From Trissonchulus latispiculum (lineage: Eukaryota; Nematoda; Enoplea; Enoplida; Ironidae), in assembly GCA_030248195.1 (NCBI GenBank), contig JASAND010015611.1, forward strand, positions 1 to 64,000: a DNA stretch of 64,000 bases, given 5' to 3'. Below, one piece after another: positions 45,723 through 57,111 of the stretch. The stretch's first letter is position 1. Every line of letters starts with the position of its first letter. Position numbers and translations under genes: made by a program. The notes under the pieces are model-generated. The model had not been told where the DNA came from and did no database searches. It was given only the letters and a program-made list of their open reading frames with translations.

Positions 45723-46689
45723 ATGTAGTGTAGGTTCAACTCAAATTCAAAACTTTCATCAAATTCTCTTGTAACTGTCACTGTTGATGTGCTAGTCTCA
45801 GATTAGACCCAGACTAATTTGCATATTTTGCTGTTCCAAAAATGTCCTAAGCTAGGCCATGTGCTAAAGATAGGAGTACAAATTTGAAATCTTCCATGAA
45901 CAACGTTGAAACACTAATTTCCGTAACAATGATTCCGTCTCCAGACGGAATAAAAACCCGGACTACTAGGCAGCATCAGTTCAATGTAAATATAGTCTTT
46001 GGAGATATTAGCCAATCAGATTACTAGAGGTAATTTGATTGGTTAATGCACTCAAGCGGGGAGGGGGAAACTTTGGAAACTCCTAAGAAAGGGCCGTTTT
46101 AGAGCGATCTCTGTCAAATTAGTTTTATTTACTCTTTCCTGGCACATATGTATCTGTGGCATAATAAAACAGATGATACCTACACTATGTTTGATAACTA
46201 TATAATAGCAAACTACACACACTTTAAAGTATGTCAAGAAATAACAAAGCAAATTGGACTTACTTACAATTTGCAAGTCGGATGTGGTTAAGAAAATTTG
46301 ATATCCAACAGATTTACAATGCTTGTCTATCAATTTGAATCAATCACTCAATTTGATTAGATACCGTTCGATTTTGGCTTCTGAATATTCAGTCGGTGTT
46401 GATTTACTTAGATTTTTGCTGTAAAAATCAAAAAATCAAATGAAACACTATAACTTCGATTTGAATCAAAAAACAACAAATCAAGCGAGCTACCTAAGAG
46501 AAGTTTTGATTTGAATTTAAAAGGAAGTAACAGACAACTTTTAAATTTATTAAACGTCAAAGTTTGGCGGGTTCATGTCAAGGCAAAAGGAGACCTTTCC
46601 AGCACCTCCATCGGAAACGGTTCTCAATTTTTAAGCGCGATATGACTGCATTTGGAAGCAGACGTCTGAGAAATGTCCTCATTTGTAAC
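45723..46689. other. Gene-free stretch
   Basis: No recognisable gene or clear repeat. Confidence 0.4.
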
Positions 46690-46765
46690 CAGGCATGTGC
46701 AGGAGGGGGAGTTTTGCGGGGTGAACCTATCAGCGGCCGAAGGCCGCCGGAAAACCGGTTTTGAC
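46690..46765 (-). repeat. Fragment of the small GC-rich insert seen at 42797
   Basis: GCATGTGCAGGAGGG, a GGGGTGA block and GCCGCCGGAAAACCG match the inverse of about 42895-42968. Confidence 0.6.
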
Positions 46766-46899
46766 CACATTATGTGACAGACATAGATATATTAATTAAT
46801 CTGCCAAGTTTGGTGATTTTTACCACCTAATGAGTGAGAAATTATCAAAAGAATGTGAAAATTATGAAAAATGTCCATTTTTAGCAAAATTTGCTGTTT

Positions 46900-47431
46900 T
46901 TGTGGCAAGTTTTTTGAGCTCACTGTAGATGATAGAAACATGCGAGTACTTTTATAAGACGTGGTTTTGTGCGTAGAGTGCAGCTATCTATTGGCCGTTT
47001 CTGTAGCTTTTGCCAATCGTTCAGGACAAGCAAAAGAGTACCGTAGGTCCTGTTTTTCATGGTCCAAAAATGGCCGATTTTCCAAAATTATGACCTTAAA
47101 AATTCGCCAAAATCCAATACTGAACAGAATCGCTTCAGAGAAGATAGCTGCACTCTACAATATGTCCTTAATGGTTCTGAAAAGGTTTCAGAGTTCTGAC
47201 TCTTATACAGCGAAAAATTTTTCTGCCACAAACTTTTTAACCTAACTTTTTCATTTTCCTATGTTTAACACATGTCGACGTCACCTTTGAGGGCCTGTAC
47301 AGAACGATAGAAGCAATATTTCGCAAAACGCTCTTGTCTTGTTTCGCGGACCCATGGGGACTACAAAATATGTGAAAATGAGCAAAATCGGAGATGGTCG
47401 AAAAATCGGCAAAAAAGTGACCCCCCCTTAA
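46900..47431. repeat. Diverged relative of the TTAA-flanked fold-back at 56251
   Basis: 47240-47431 matches the end arms of 56251-56983: TTCCTATGTTTAACACA, CACCTTTGAGG, AAAATCGGAGATGGTCG and CCCCCCCTTAA in order. Inner inverted words GTAGAGTGCAGCTATCT (46974) and AGATAGCTGCACTCTAC (47141) show a partial stem. The other terminus was not found. Confidence 0.6.
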
Positions 47432-47639
47432 GCAGTTCGGCGGGAACGTTTAACGAATTTCTGAATATCACGTGATTTTTATATCAGCCAATGTGCACTC
47501 AAATCTCCACGGATTTTAAAATTTTTTAGTTCTGTGTATAAGTAAGAGATTCTAGTATGCATATAATGAAAATTATTAACTAAACCTTTCATATATAATC
47601 CAGTGGAAGCTTAAACCTAAACACAGAGTTAAACTATTT

Positions 47640-47770
47640 TTAACTCGGCTTGCTTAAACCTTAAACCTTAAACTTAAAACCTTAAACCTTAAACCTTCCA
47701 GTGTGAACATTTCAGCATAAATCAACTAGTTTAACCTTAAACCTTAGACCTTAAACCTTAAACCTTGTGC
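47640..47770. repeat. CCTTAAA heptamer array
   Basis: Two clusters of CCTTAAA tandem units (about 47650-47698 and 47735-47766). Each is followed by a CAGTGTGAAC word and the second by CGGGCTTAAA. Variants such as CCTTAGA occur. Confidence 0.85.
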
Positions 47771-49634
47771 AGTGTGAACCGGGCTTAAAGCCTCTACAAC
47801 AATTTCTAAGCTTAAAAGACTAACAAAGTCATCGCTTTTTGCCATTTTTGGTAGCCTTTAAGTTAAACTTTTTACTGCTGCAAGCAACAGCAAACTGCTT
47901 TGCACTATTAATTAGAGCACATCTTTAGCTTTCCAACGATGTGTCAATCATGCTCTAAGATTTGGTTGATCTTTTGCAATAAATCACTGAAGTTGATTAA
48001 CATTTATTCAGGGAAGATAAAGTTCAATTGATCCCCAAAATATTATGCGTTAGCATTTGTACCTAAACTCTAAAAGTTACACAGTTAATGAATCAAATCT
48101 CTGGTAAAAACGTTAAGTAGAACCAAGACTCCCTAGAAACCGAGCAAAAAGTTAAAGCTAGATATGGATCAAATCTCAAAGACGTTAAGAACGCTAGACC
48201 TCCTCAATAAAAATAAAAGCATCTAGGGAAACAAATTGGGTCAATGCCAGTAAAAGGTTGCTTTTCCCTCGATATGGGCCAGGGCTTTTCACAAATGAAA
48301 CATATAAAAGCAGCGTGAAGTTATTACGTCAAATTTTTCCTTAACGTTTTTAATTAAAATTAACCTAATCACAGTAACTTATACATTGATTAATGCTGAT
48401 TTTCAAGCTTGTACCAATCTAGGTTACTGCAGCACTTTCGTTAAAAATAAAGTTTTGCAGAGGATTGATATGCTTTCGATTATGAATTTACAGTTAAGCA
48501 CATTAAACGCTACTTACCTAGGTATTACCGCTTATTACCGCCACTGATTATTTCCTAACATTACTCTTTCACAAAATTATTAGAAGACGGAAATTTAAGG
48601 CTTTCATTCTACTGTTTCAAAGTTCAAACTTTCAAACCATCTGTGTAAATTTTCAAATGATTATGACACAAGTCTGCGATCTAATGCAAAAAGTAATATT
48701 TAACTTTGTGTCGTTAATTCTATCCGATTAATGTTTGACTATCGTGTTGAACAGAAAAGGTTTTGGATTACAAAAATGCAAAAATGCGAAAATGCGAAAA
48801 AGCGATTTTGGAAGCTTCGTGTCCATCTCTCAAAATTCCTGCGAATTAATCCTCAGAAAAAATGTTAAGACGAATAATCTGAAACATTGCTCGCAAAAAA
48901 CGGCTAGCAATCCGTGTCCAACAGCAAAAATCGAAGACAAAAACTTTTCAAAATCCTTTGAATTGAATTGTCGAAGTTCTACAGGCCCTGAGAAATGTCA
49001 GAAAACACTGAAAAATGGACAAAAACGCCAGAAAACCGAAGTGGTCCATTGTTTAAAATCCTTTGTTAATTCTCACCTTTCAAATTGCATGACTTGTCCT
49101 TCAACAAGTGGGGGGAAAGCGGTTTTTTGAGGGGGTCCTTTCGTCGACACAATGGTCCAGCGCGTGCGGACGCAAAAAGCACGACTTCGGTTCTGAAGCG
49201 AAAAAATTCGTAACCTCCTGCAATAGCTCTCTTGACATTTGCGTGTAGCTTCTTCTACTTCTTCTTGGACTCTTTTGTAAACATAAAGCCCTGAAAGCTT
49301 CTGTCAACACACAGCGGAGGGGATATACACAACGCTGCACATTCTTAGGCGGTAGGATCTTAAGAGTTCTTGCATTAGCAAAAGTCACTCAAGTGTTGCC
49401 ACCGACCTAAAGAAGTCATCAATCGCCCGCCTTATGCAAACACGACTGACATCATAAAGAGCCACCGGTCCACCACAGATCGTATCAGTTGTTCTCTTCT
49501 CTCGCTCCAACAGTGTGCTGATTTCGGAGGTCGGCTCTCTCTCTTTTAACCCCTATCACTCTATCACTCTATCGGCTTCATTCATTCATTCATTCATTCA
49601 TTAATCGCTTCCGATTGGGTCTAATTCTGATATA
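47771..49634. other. Gene-free stretch and 5' flank of the cysteine-rich gene
   Basis: An ORF of 131 codons at 48735-49130 is Lys/Asn/Cys-containing but unlike any family I know and has no splice support. CATT repeats lie at 49578-49601, and a TATA-like TGATATAA ends at the start codon. Confidence 0.35.
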
Positions 49635-49692
49635 ATGCAGATCTATATCTCTGCCCTGCTAGCTCTGGCAACCACGGTTGCGCTTTCGTTTG
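49635..49692 (+). CDS. Secreted cysteine-rich protein, exon 1 (signal peptide)
   Basis: First of seven exons (58, 259, 175, 88, 124, 86 and 140 nt) that join in consistent phases to 930 nt: 309 aa plus a stop. Exon 1 encodes MQIYISALLALATTVALSF, a clear signal peptide, and ends TTTG|GTAAGC (phase 1). The mature protein has about 28 Cys. Exons 2-3 read GEIC, YFACV, KCKEGRLFSQKDGVC, which resembles a degenerate peritrophin-A (CBM14-like) chitin-binding module. Exons 4-7 are rich in CC and C-x-GY-x-C-style motifs (CPGYSTCQQNTCC), reminiscent of EB/WR1-type invertebrate repeats. A cuticle, tube, shell or mucus matrix role is an inference. No orthologue can be named. Confidence 0.85.
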
Positions 49693-50144
49693 GTAAGCTG
49701 CAGCTGAGGTTGGTTGGTGCAGTGATGGGTGCTTACGCACTTTTAGGTTGAATTTAAAATTTTGAATAACTGTCTTCGACTTTAAACTGGAAATCAGTAA
49801 ATTTTAAGCCCATGCAGCATTAGCAATGAAAATTTTTAAACATTTCAGTTTTTAGTTTAGTTTAGTTTTAAATTTTAGGAAACTTTTGGTCCGTCATTCC
49901 TGAATTTTTGAGGAATTCGTTGTCAACGTTCCCGCTTTTAAAATAACCTGGGATGAGCAGCCATTCCGGAATACCTATACTTTTCACTTTTGCGCCATAA
50001 CTTTAGGATGTCTCGAACTCAACCAAACAAAGACAACAAACCGATGGTCATGATTTCGATCCTCACCCAGAACCTATTTTTGCATCTCTATATTTCGTTT
50101 TGCACTGTCTCTTTCTAAATTTAATTTCCTCAGTACCATTTTAG

Positions 50145-50403
50145 GATCCTCAGACACCAAGAATGTGGAACGGGCGGACCCGAGAGATTTCGAAATTGAT
50201 CTCCAAAATCCTCCGGAGCTGCCGCCGGCCCAGCACAAGTACACCAACGCCACCACGACGACCAGCAACGAAGAGATCTATGCCCGGAAGAAGGTGAAGG
50301 AGGGAGAGATCTGCAGCATCTCCAGCTTTGCCGTCCCCGCCAACTCACCCGATGAGTACTTCGCCTGCGTCAAGCCTACTGACGATGAACTCAACTGGCC
50401 ATG
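50145..50403 (+). CDS. Secreted cysteine-rich protein, exon 2
   Basis: Acceptor CATTTTAG, donor CCATG|GTTAGT. Completes Gly from exon 1 (G|GA). Encodes an acidic, Pro-rich spacer with an NAT sequon (YTNATTTTSN) and then GEICSISSF..YFACVKP. The frame would run on into the (AAT)n run of the intron as poly-Asn, but the in-phase donor and exon 3 show that is read-through. Confidence 0.85.
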
Positions 50404-50464
50404 GTTAGTGTGCAAGCACACCTGCGGTGTGCGGCTGACAATTGGGAACACACCTTGTGCAATC

Positions 50465-50465
<1 letters not shown>

Positions 50466-50554
<89 letters not shown>
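50466..50554. repeat. (AAT)n microsatellite in intron 2
   Basis: About 29 AAT units, 60 bp after the exon 2 donor. Confidence 0.97.
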
Positions 50555-51941
50555 TACTAATTAGTATGTGGAGGTATGGAGTATGTAGTAATTTTATAAA
50601 TTGGAAGTTTGAATGAAGCAATTCAGCATCCAAACGATGACGGACATGTGGCTGCTAGACCAGACTACGGATTAGCACACATTTTATTACAAAAATTCCT
50701 ATCATATTGAAACATTTTTTAAAATTGCAAAACAGGTGAAAATTAGGTAAAATTGTTCAAAGTCCAAATTTTGCGCGGCGTACATTTTGTCAAAATCTGG
50801 AAAGTTTGCAATGCTTGGGGAACACCTCAGGACGATATATTTGACTTTTGTATTAATTTTTTCCAGAAAACGACGGCGAAAATAGGTACAGGCACAGGGC
50901 CATAGTTTTGGTTGAAACTCGTTAAAGGACACATATGAGAAATCCTTGACTTTTTGAGAATTAGGGCTAAAGAGCTGATTCCGAGAACCTTTTCGCGCAG
51001 CGAGTAAAACGAGTTGAAGGAGTTAAAATTAACTGAATCCTTTTCGCGCAGTAGGTTAAAAGAGTTAAACAGTTCATTTCTACTCGTCTGTAGGATTAAA
51101 CGAATTTAAAACTTTTAACTCTACTCTTTTAACTCGCGCGCGAAAGGCCCCGAGAATGGACGTTTTTAAGTTTTCCAGTTTTAAGACAAATTTTTAAATA
51201 GAAAAGGAAAACCAGAAACGTTCGGATTTTATAGCAAGAGCTGCTTCAGAGCATCGAATTTGACATCGAATTGATAATATCACGACTCAGAGTTGTCGAA
51301 TAAAGACCAAATTAATTTCTGATTTTCAGGCTATTTTCTTATTTTTCTTGATCACAAAACAGCTCTATATTATTTGCTGCAAGCTTGCCATTTTCAAGAG
51401 TTTTTCAACCTTACTTGTAGTCAGTCACGCTTATCTTAGAAATTCAGTTCAAAACATCTTGGACGTAATTAAAGTATTTAATTCACTTTCTGCCTGCGTT
51501 TGATTGCGTAATTGCACGCAGTATCAATTTCAGCAAACAATTAAGACATAAGTGGTCCAACAAAAAAATGCCAGCTTGATAGCTTTTTGAAACATTTTTC
51601 TGAAACTTTTTGAAAACTATACAAGCTTTCAAGTGTTGAGCGCTTGAAGAAACTTTTTGCAAGAGCATTTGACATAATGGTCTTTGTTTTAAAGTGCCTC
51701 TTGCATTTCAACACTCATTATCTCAACTTAAACACAATTGAGACGAGAGCTAGTCAAACAAAAGAACAATAGTTCACTTGTTACATACTTCCAAACTTTA
51801 AATCAAACAAGATTACAATAATTAAGTATTACTTTGTAGTACAGTTGTTCATTTGTAGTGTCAAATTAATACTTTCAAATTTGACATGAATTACAGGAAC
51901 TTAGGCTGACACTTGGAATGAAAGAGAAATAAAAAAGATCC

Positions 51942-52018
51942 CATCTTGCCGGGAATCGAACCACCGTCCCCCCGCTTGCAGAATAAACGCTCTAAGCACT
52001 CAGCCACTGGGCAGCATA
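51942..52018 (-). repeat. tRNA-like sequence
   Basis: Minus strand CAGTGGCTGAGTGCTTAGAG (box A) and GGTGGTTCGATTCCC (box B) with a long variable part like Ser/Leu tRNAs. The acceptor stem pairs at only about five of seven positions. Lies in intron 2. Confidence 0.5.
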
Positions 52019-52142
52019 GTTAAAGCTGATTAATTTTCTTCCTATCCTAGTAATCTATCTGATAATTAATCGATTAATGATTTCATTACAACTAATTACA
52101 ATTAATTTGAATTAATTACGGTCAGTTCCAACTAATTTCCAG

Positions 52143-52317
52143 GAAAGATATCGGTGTGTGGACCAAGGAAAAGTGCAAGGAAGGTCGTCTGTTCTCCCAG
52201 AAGGATGGCGTCTGCAAGTCTGCCCGATCCGTCCGACGTCAACAACAGGCTTTCTGTCAGCAGTGGCCACAGTACTGCGCTGTCAACGTCAACGCTCAGG
52301 CCTCATCGTCCGGAGGA
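52143..52317 (+). CDS. Secreted cysteine-rich protein, exon 3
   Basis: Acceptor ATTTCCAG, donor GGAGGA|GTAAGG, phase 0 end. Completes Trp (TG|G), then KDIGVWTKEKCKEGRLFSQK and DGVCKS, then RQQQAFCQQWPQYCAVNV. Four Cys. Confidence 0.85.
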
Positions 52318-52595
52318 GTAAGGATAAATAAATAAACAATGTTTGAATTTGATTACATTAAAGTAAAAAGTGAAAAAAGTAAAGTAAAGTAAAAACAAAC
52401 AGAATTAATGTGAAATAACAATGATCAAAGAAAGGAACTGTTCAAAATTAATGTAGTTTGATGTAAGTCAGGAATAACTTGGAATAACTCAGGTAACTTG
52501 GAAATACAAATGAGAAATAATTAATGATCTCTGTTAATTAAAATCAATTAATTAATTGTTATAATTAATGTTTTATTAAATCTTTTCTGTTTTAG

Positions 52596-52683
52596 TGCTG
52601 CTGCCCACCTCAGTGCAATCAGGGACAACAGGTCTGCGTTCAGATCCAGTGCACCATTGTTATCCCACGACCATGCCCTCTGA
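52596..52683 (+). CDS. Secreted cysteine-rich protein, exon 4
   Basis: Acceptor CTGTTTTAG, donor CTCTGA|GTAAGG. Encodes CCCPPQCNQGQQVCVQIQC and TIVIPRPCPL, seven Cys in 29 residues. Confidence 0.85.
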
Positions 52684-52895
52684 GTAAGGAAAATAATATT
52701 AAGAATAAAAATTAAAAAATATCATATCTAGTCGCAAAAGTTTGACTGTTTTCTCTTTCTATTTTGACTCTTGTTCAATACAGTCAGCTGATCAAAGCTA
52801 CAGAATTTAGCTTTATCCATTTATTATACTAATTACCTATTTAATTATTTATTTTCATCTATTTTATTTTATTTATTTTCTAATCTTTATTTTAG

Positions 52896-53019
52896 GCCAG
52901 TGTCTGTCTCCACCCTGCAACGCTCAACCAAACGGTCTTTGCAGCTGGATGACGGACCCCTTGGCCCCCTGCGCTGGCGACCCCTACTCTTTCCTTCAGT
53001 GCCACCCTGGCTCTCCTGG
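52896..53019 (+). CDS. Secreted cysteine-rich protein, exon 5
   Basis: Acceptor TTATTTTAG, donor CCTGG|GTAATA. Encodes QCLSPPCNAQPNGLCSW, then DPLAPCAGDPYSFLQCHPG. The spacing C-x4-C-x7-C recalls EB-type modules. Confidence 0.85.
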
Positions 53020-53186
53020 GTAATAAAAAACAACTAAAAATAAATTGTTAACAAATATAGCCGAAAGTAAGGTTTGAATGGACGCTGTTTTGATCAGTGA
53101 AAACCAAAAGATTTTTAGTAAAAGTTTTAAACTAGAGTTTTAGGTATCCTTTTATTTTTAATCTTTATCTTATTTTTGCTTTTCAG

Positions 53187-53272
53187 TTTGTACTGCGGTC
53201 GTTGGGTGAAGATGCCCTGCGCTCCTGGAACCAGATTCGATGCTGGTCTTCAAGTCTGCTGCCATGAAGAAA
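53187..53272 (+). CDS. Secreted cysteine-rich protein, exon 6
   Basis: Acceptor GCTTTTCAG, donor GAAGAAA|GTAAGC. Encodes LYCGRWVKMPCAPGTRFDAG and LQVCCHEE, ending with a paired Cys. Confidence 0.85.
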
Positions 53273-53618
53273 GTAAGCCATAACTACTAGCTTTTAAGCG
53301 TTAAAGCTTATGGCAAACTGGCAAACTGGCAAACTGCCAAACCAAGTGTGAAAGGTTGAAATCAGGCTTGAAAAATGATAAGTGCCAACCCAAGCTAATA
53401 ATTTAACCCGGAATGTCCGATTCATTGTCAGGTATCCTAACCACTTAGCTAATAATTGCAATTGGATGCTCCATACAACAACCAAATCAGCTTAGGACTA
53501 ACTTAAAACACTAAGTCCAGCTTTAGGGAAATCAGCTTATGCTAATTGTTTTCTATCAACCGGGATAGTACTTAATTTAAAATTTTTTTATAAAATTATT
53601 ATATTATATAAAGTTATA

Positions 53619-53627
53619 ATAATAATA

Positions 53628-53683
<56 letters not shown>
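53619..53683. repeat. (AAT)n microsatellite in intron 6
   Basis: About 20 AAT units with one GTAAT interruption, shortly before exon 7. Confidence 0.95.
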
Positions 53684-53684
<1 letters not shown>

Positions 53685-53716
53685 TAAAGTTATATTTTGT
53701 ATTATTTACTGTTTAG

Positions 53717-53856
53717 ATCCTCGACCAATCATCTCGGTCCGTGTTTCGATTTGCACATCTGGCACGGTGGCCATTGGCAGCTGCAACGCTCAACAACAGT
53801 GCCCTGGCTACTCCACCTGCCAGCAGAACACCTGTTGCCAGCCCCAGCTGGGATAA
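53717..53856 (+). CDS. Secreted cysteine-rich protein, terminal exon 7
   Basis: Acceptor TTACTGTTTAG. Encodes NPRPIISVRVSICTSGTVA, IGSCNAQQQCPGYSTCQQ, NTCCQPQLG and the stop TAA (53854-53856). AATAAA occurs overlapping the stop and again at 54483-54488; either could serve as poly(A) signal. Confidence 0.85.
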
Positions 53857-55074
53857 TAAACAAACAAACAATAAACAATTAATTGTTTATTAATTGCCTT
53901 AATTATAACTTTGTACATACTGACTAATAACTTACATGTAATGTTTTGACAGGCTTCCTCTTTTGCAGATTAGCCCAGACTAGGCTGGCGCTGAATCTGC
54001 AAAATTCCTGTCACCCGGGTCCCTAAATATTAGGACCACCAAGTTTACAAAATTAAAATTTTGATACAATTTTAATTCTTGGCAATTAAAATTCACTAGC
54101 TTCCAACGCTGTGTGGTTCCTAATTTTGTGTGAGCACGGGTTTACTGTCTGTCTGTTTTTGTTGTACTTGTTCGCCGGGATGCTTAAGACTTAAGTTTCC
54201 TTTTTTCAGCTGTAACTGTGGCTTATGTTTTGTCTTCATGTCTTTAGGTTTTGTTCTGACGCATTTTTCTATTTATTTTTCAGTTCTGTTGGGTTTAAGT
54301 TCATGATTTTCTGTTCGTACTCATATTTTGTTTAGTCTGTCCCTATAATTCGCTTCCGAAAAATGCTCCAAGAGAGTCATCTTTTTGGAAGTCGAACAAG
54401 GTCTGTCCGAGCTTTGCTTGTTTCATTTTGTATTTGCTTAAGTTTTTTGTTTTTGTCTTTTGGCCATGTCTTTGTTTCACGAAATAAAACTATACAGTAA
54501 TATCAACTACATGTAGAACTAGGGTTAAAAATATCCAAAAACCAGAAATAAGCACTATGTGTTCGATCTTGACTTATTTTTCTCACCCAGAACGGTCCCT
54601 CACACGTCACACCCATCGCATATTTCTGCTAAGTTGGGGAAATAAGCCGGAAATATCGAGTATGCTGCTGGTTTAAAAACTCCGCATCCGGTACTCCTGA
54701 TCCCAACAAGCTATCAGCCCAATTAAATATTGAGTACAAATCCTTACATTAAGTAACGAAAATTTAATTACGATAGGAACTTCAGAGAAAGTCCCATAGC
54801 TGAGCATTTGCACTGCTATATTAAATAGTATTAATAACCATAAAGTAACCATAAAACTATTACAATTGCTATAAAGTTTTGGACAGAGGTATGTACTGTA
54901 TCACCTTTAAATTCAATTTAAAGTATTTCTACTAAATTTTAATTAAATCGGCTCATCACAACAGAATATCTGGTACGGAAGCCTTAATGCTTTGTATTGT
55001 AGTGAATATCATATTCTACACAGTACAAGTTAAAGCCTATGTCGAATGTCGATTGACCCAACAGATTACCTACT
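53857..55074. other. 3' flank of the cysteine-rich gene
   Basis: Probably includes its 3' UTR up to the AATAAA at 54483. No other gene seen. Confidence 0.45.
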
Positions 55075-55828
55075 AAAGCTCGGTTCACGATGGTGTGCTT
55101 TGTGATTTGTGCTTTGTGATTTCTCGGTTCATGATGGTTTGAAAAGCACGATGCTTTGTGCTTTGTGCTTTCCCGGTTCATGATGGTTTTCTGTGCTTCG
55201 TGCTTTGTGCTTTTGGTTTGTTTTGGGAATGTTTGACAATGTCAAACATTTTGAGTTGTGCTTTCAGTGCTTTCCAATCAAAACAGGCTTTGTTCTGTGC
55301 CGATTTTTTCAAAAACTGAAACTGGACGTCACATGAGCACTACAGTATTTCCACTGCTGACTTAGAAATTTGGGCGAAACTCGGCAAAAACTAAAAATTT
55401 AATTTTTGATAACATAAGTATTCATGAGCTGGCTATCGTAAATAAATAAAGATTTCATGTAAAAATTTAAATAATCAGGTTAATTTATAATATTTTTAAT
55501 AATTATTAATGATCGTCATTATTACTAAATTAGATTATATTATTTAAAACGTCAATAAATTCATCCTGTTAACGTTTTTAAAACATCAAAGTTTTGAATC
55601 CCCCAAACTTGCTTCCGTGGCATGTGCTTTTGATATTGTGCTTTCTCATCACGAATCATTTGTTTTTTGTCTCCTGAGCACAAAGCAAAAAGCACTGTCT
55701 CCCGCGCACAAAGCACAAAGCACAAAACACATGAGACAAAGCACAAAGCACAAAACACATGAGACAAAGCACAAAGCACAAAACACATGAGACAAAGCAC
55801 AAGGCACTTCATCGTGAACCAGGCTTAA
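55075..55828. mobile_element. Fold-back element built of GTGCTTT heptads
   Basis: Ends AAAGCTCGGTTCACGATGG and the inverse of AAGCCTGGTTCACGATG. The left arm is GTGCTTT/GTGATTT heptads; the right arm is AGCACAA, AACACAT, GAGACAA heptads in a 28-bp super-unit repeated about three times (55710-55800). The inner part holds TCGGTTCATGATGG copies and an AT-rich loop. No ORF of its own. Confidence 0.8.
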
Positions 55829-56246
55829 CTGTTGCTATGTAAGTCATAGGATTTGAGAATTTGACTTAGCTAGATTTGAAGTAAGCATTACCAGACTAAC
55901 CCAGGCTTGCAAAAAATCAGATTAAGATTAGCTGTGCATTTGCTGAGAACTAAGTGGTGGCATCCCACTAAAAAATTGTAGTCAGTCCTCAGCTAATCCT
56001 AATAGTTCTAATCTTATTTGGTGCAATTCAGGGTTAGTATCATCTAGCAGTCCACCAGTCAGATCAGAAATCAGAAAGGAATTAAAATTGGGAGAAAAGT
56101 TTCATGTTCAATTCCAAAGGAAATTTGCATTTAATGAATCTAGACTGACAATAATATGAAATATCTAATTAATCAACTCATACAAAGAGCTTACAATTAC
56201 CCTAAATCACCCATTGTTCATTGAACAACATGCCCAAGTAACTAAC
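55829..56246. other. Gene-free stretch
   Basis: AT-rich, nothing recognised. Confidence 0.4.
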
Positions 56247-56250
56247 TTAA

Positions 56251-56983
56251 GGGGGCGGGGTCCAAATTTTGGTCATTTTTTCGACTTTCTCCGATCTCGC
56301 TGATTTTTAAGTATTTCATGGTCCAAACGGTATATTTTAAAGAGTTTTTAATATTAAAGTCGTAAGTCGTACGGTTGTTGCGTAATTTCACCTCAAAGTT
56401 GAGGTCTCGTGTGTTAAACATAGGGAACTTAAAAAGTATCACTTCTTTGGAGTTGTGTCAAAAAATCTCGAAACTGGGCAATGCTACCCAGCCGTTTCTG
56501 GTATCATTAGAAATGCCTGGATGAGGACTGTGATTTGTTGGAATTAGAATTTTGATTTAGGCTTTTAAGGTTTTTAATTAATTTTTGAACATTTAAAATT
56601 TGAAGCCATTTTAAAAGTGGGTCAAATTTTAAATATTCAAAAATTGATTAAAAATTTTAAAGACCTGAATCAAAATTCTAATTCGCGCAAATCGCAGATC
56701 TTATCAGGTCTTTCCTAATGATACCAGACCAGGCTGGTCAGCAATGCCCAGTTTCGAGATTTTTTGACACAACTCCAAAAAAGTGAAACTTTTTAAAGTT
56801 TCCTTTGTATAACGCACGAGACCTCAACAAACACTTTTGAGGTGAAATTGCACAACAACCTAACTTTTTACAACTTTTGAACATTTTAATAACTCTTTAA
56901 AATATACCGTTCGAACCATAAAATATGTTAAAAATCAGCGAGATCGGAAAAAGTCGAAAAAAAATGACCAAAATCGGACTCCC
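56251..56983. mobile_element. TTAA-flanked fold-back element (piggyBac-like target)
   Basis: TTAA at 56247-56250 and 56984-56987. Arms of about 350 bp: GGGGGCGGGGTCC, TTTGGTCATTTTTTCGAC, TCCGATCTCGCTGATTTTTA, GGTATATTTTAAAGAGTT, TTTTTTGACACAACTCC and their inverses. There is almost no loop (about 56590-56640). TTAA target preference points to a piggyBac- or Kolobok-type transposase acting in trans. Confidence 0.85.
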
Positions 56984-57111
56984 TTAAATTCTAAACATTG
57001 AAGTCACAAAAAATTGGTACAATAGTTCCACAATCTTCCAGCAAAATGTTCCAAACCGTTTCATCAATTTTAACTAATTAAAGAAATATACTTAATTATC
57101 ATTAATTAATA

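Noticed and set aside
47640..47770. Interstitial telomere
   Set aside because: The unit CCTTAAA is degenerate and flanked by fold-back-type ends, so a transposon arm is the simpler reading.
48735..49130. 131-codon ORF with KCKNAKMRK start
   Set aside because: No motif, no splice partners, AT-rich background; chance ORF cannot be excluded.
50404..50560. Poly-Asn protein extension after PWLVCKHTCG
   Set aside because: Read-through into an intronic (AAT)n run; the GTTAGT donor and the in-phase exon at 52143 explain the locus better.
51942..52018. Functional tRNA gene
   Set aside because: Box A and B are good, but the acceptor stem pairs at only about five of seven positions.
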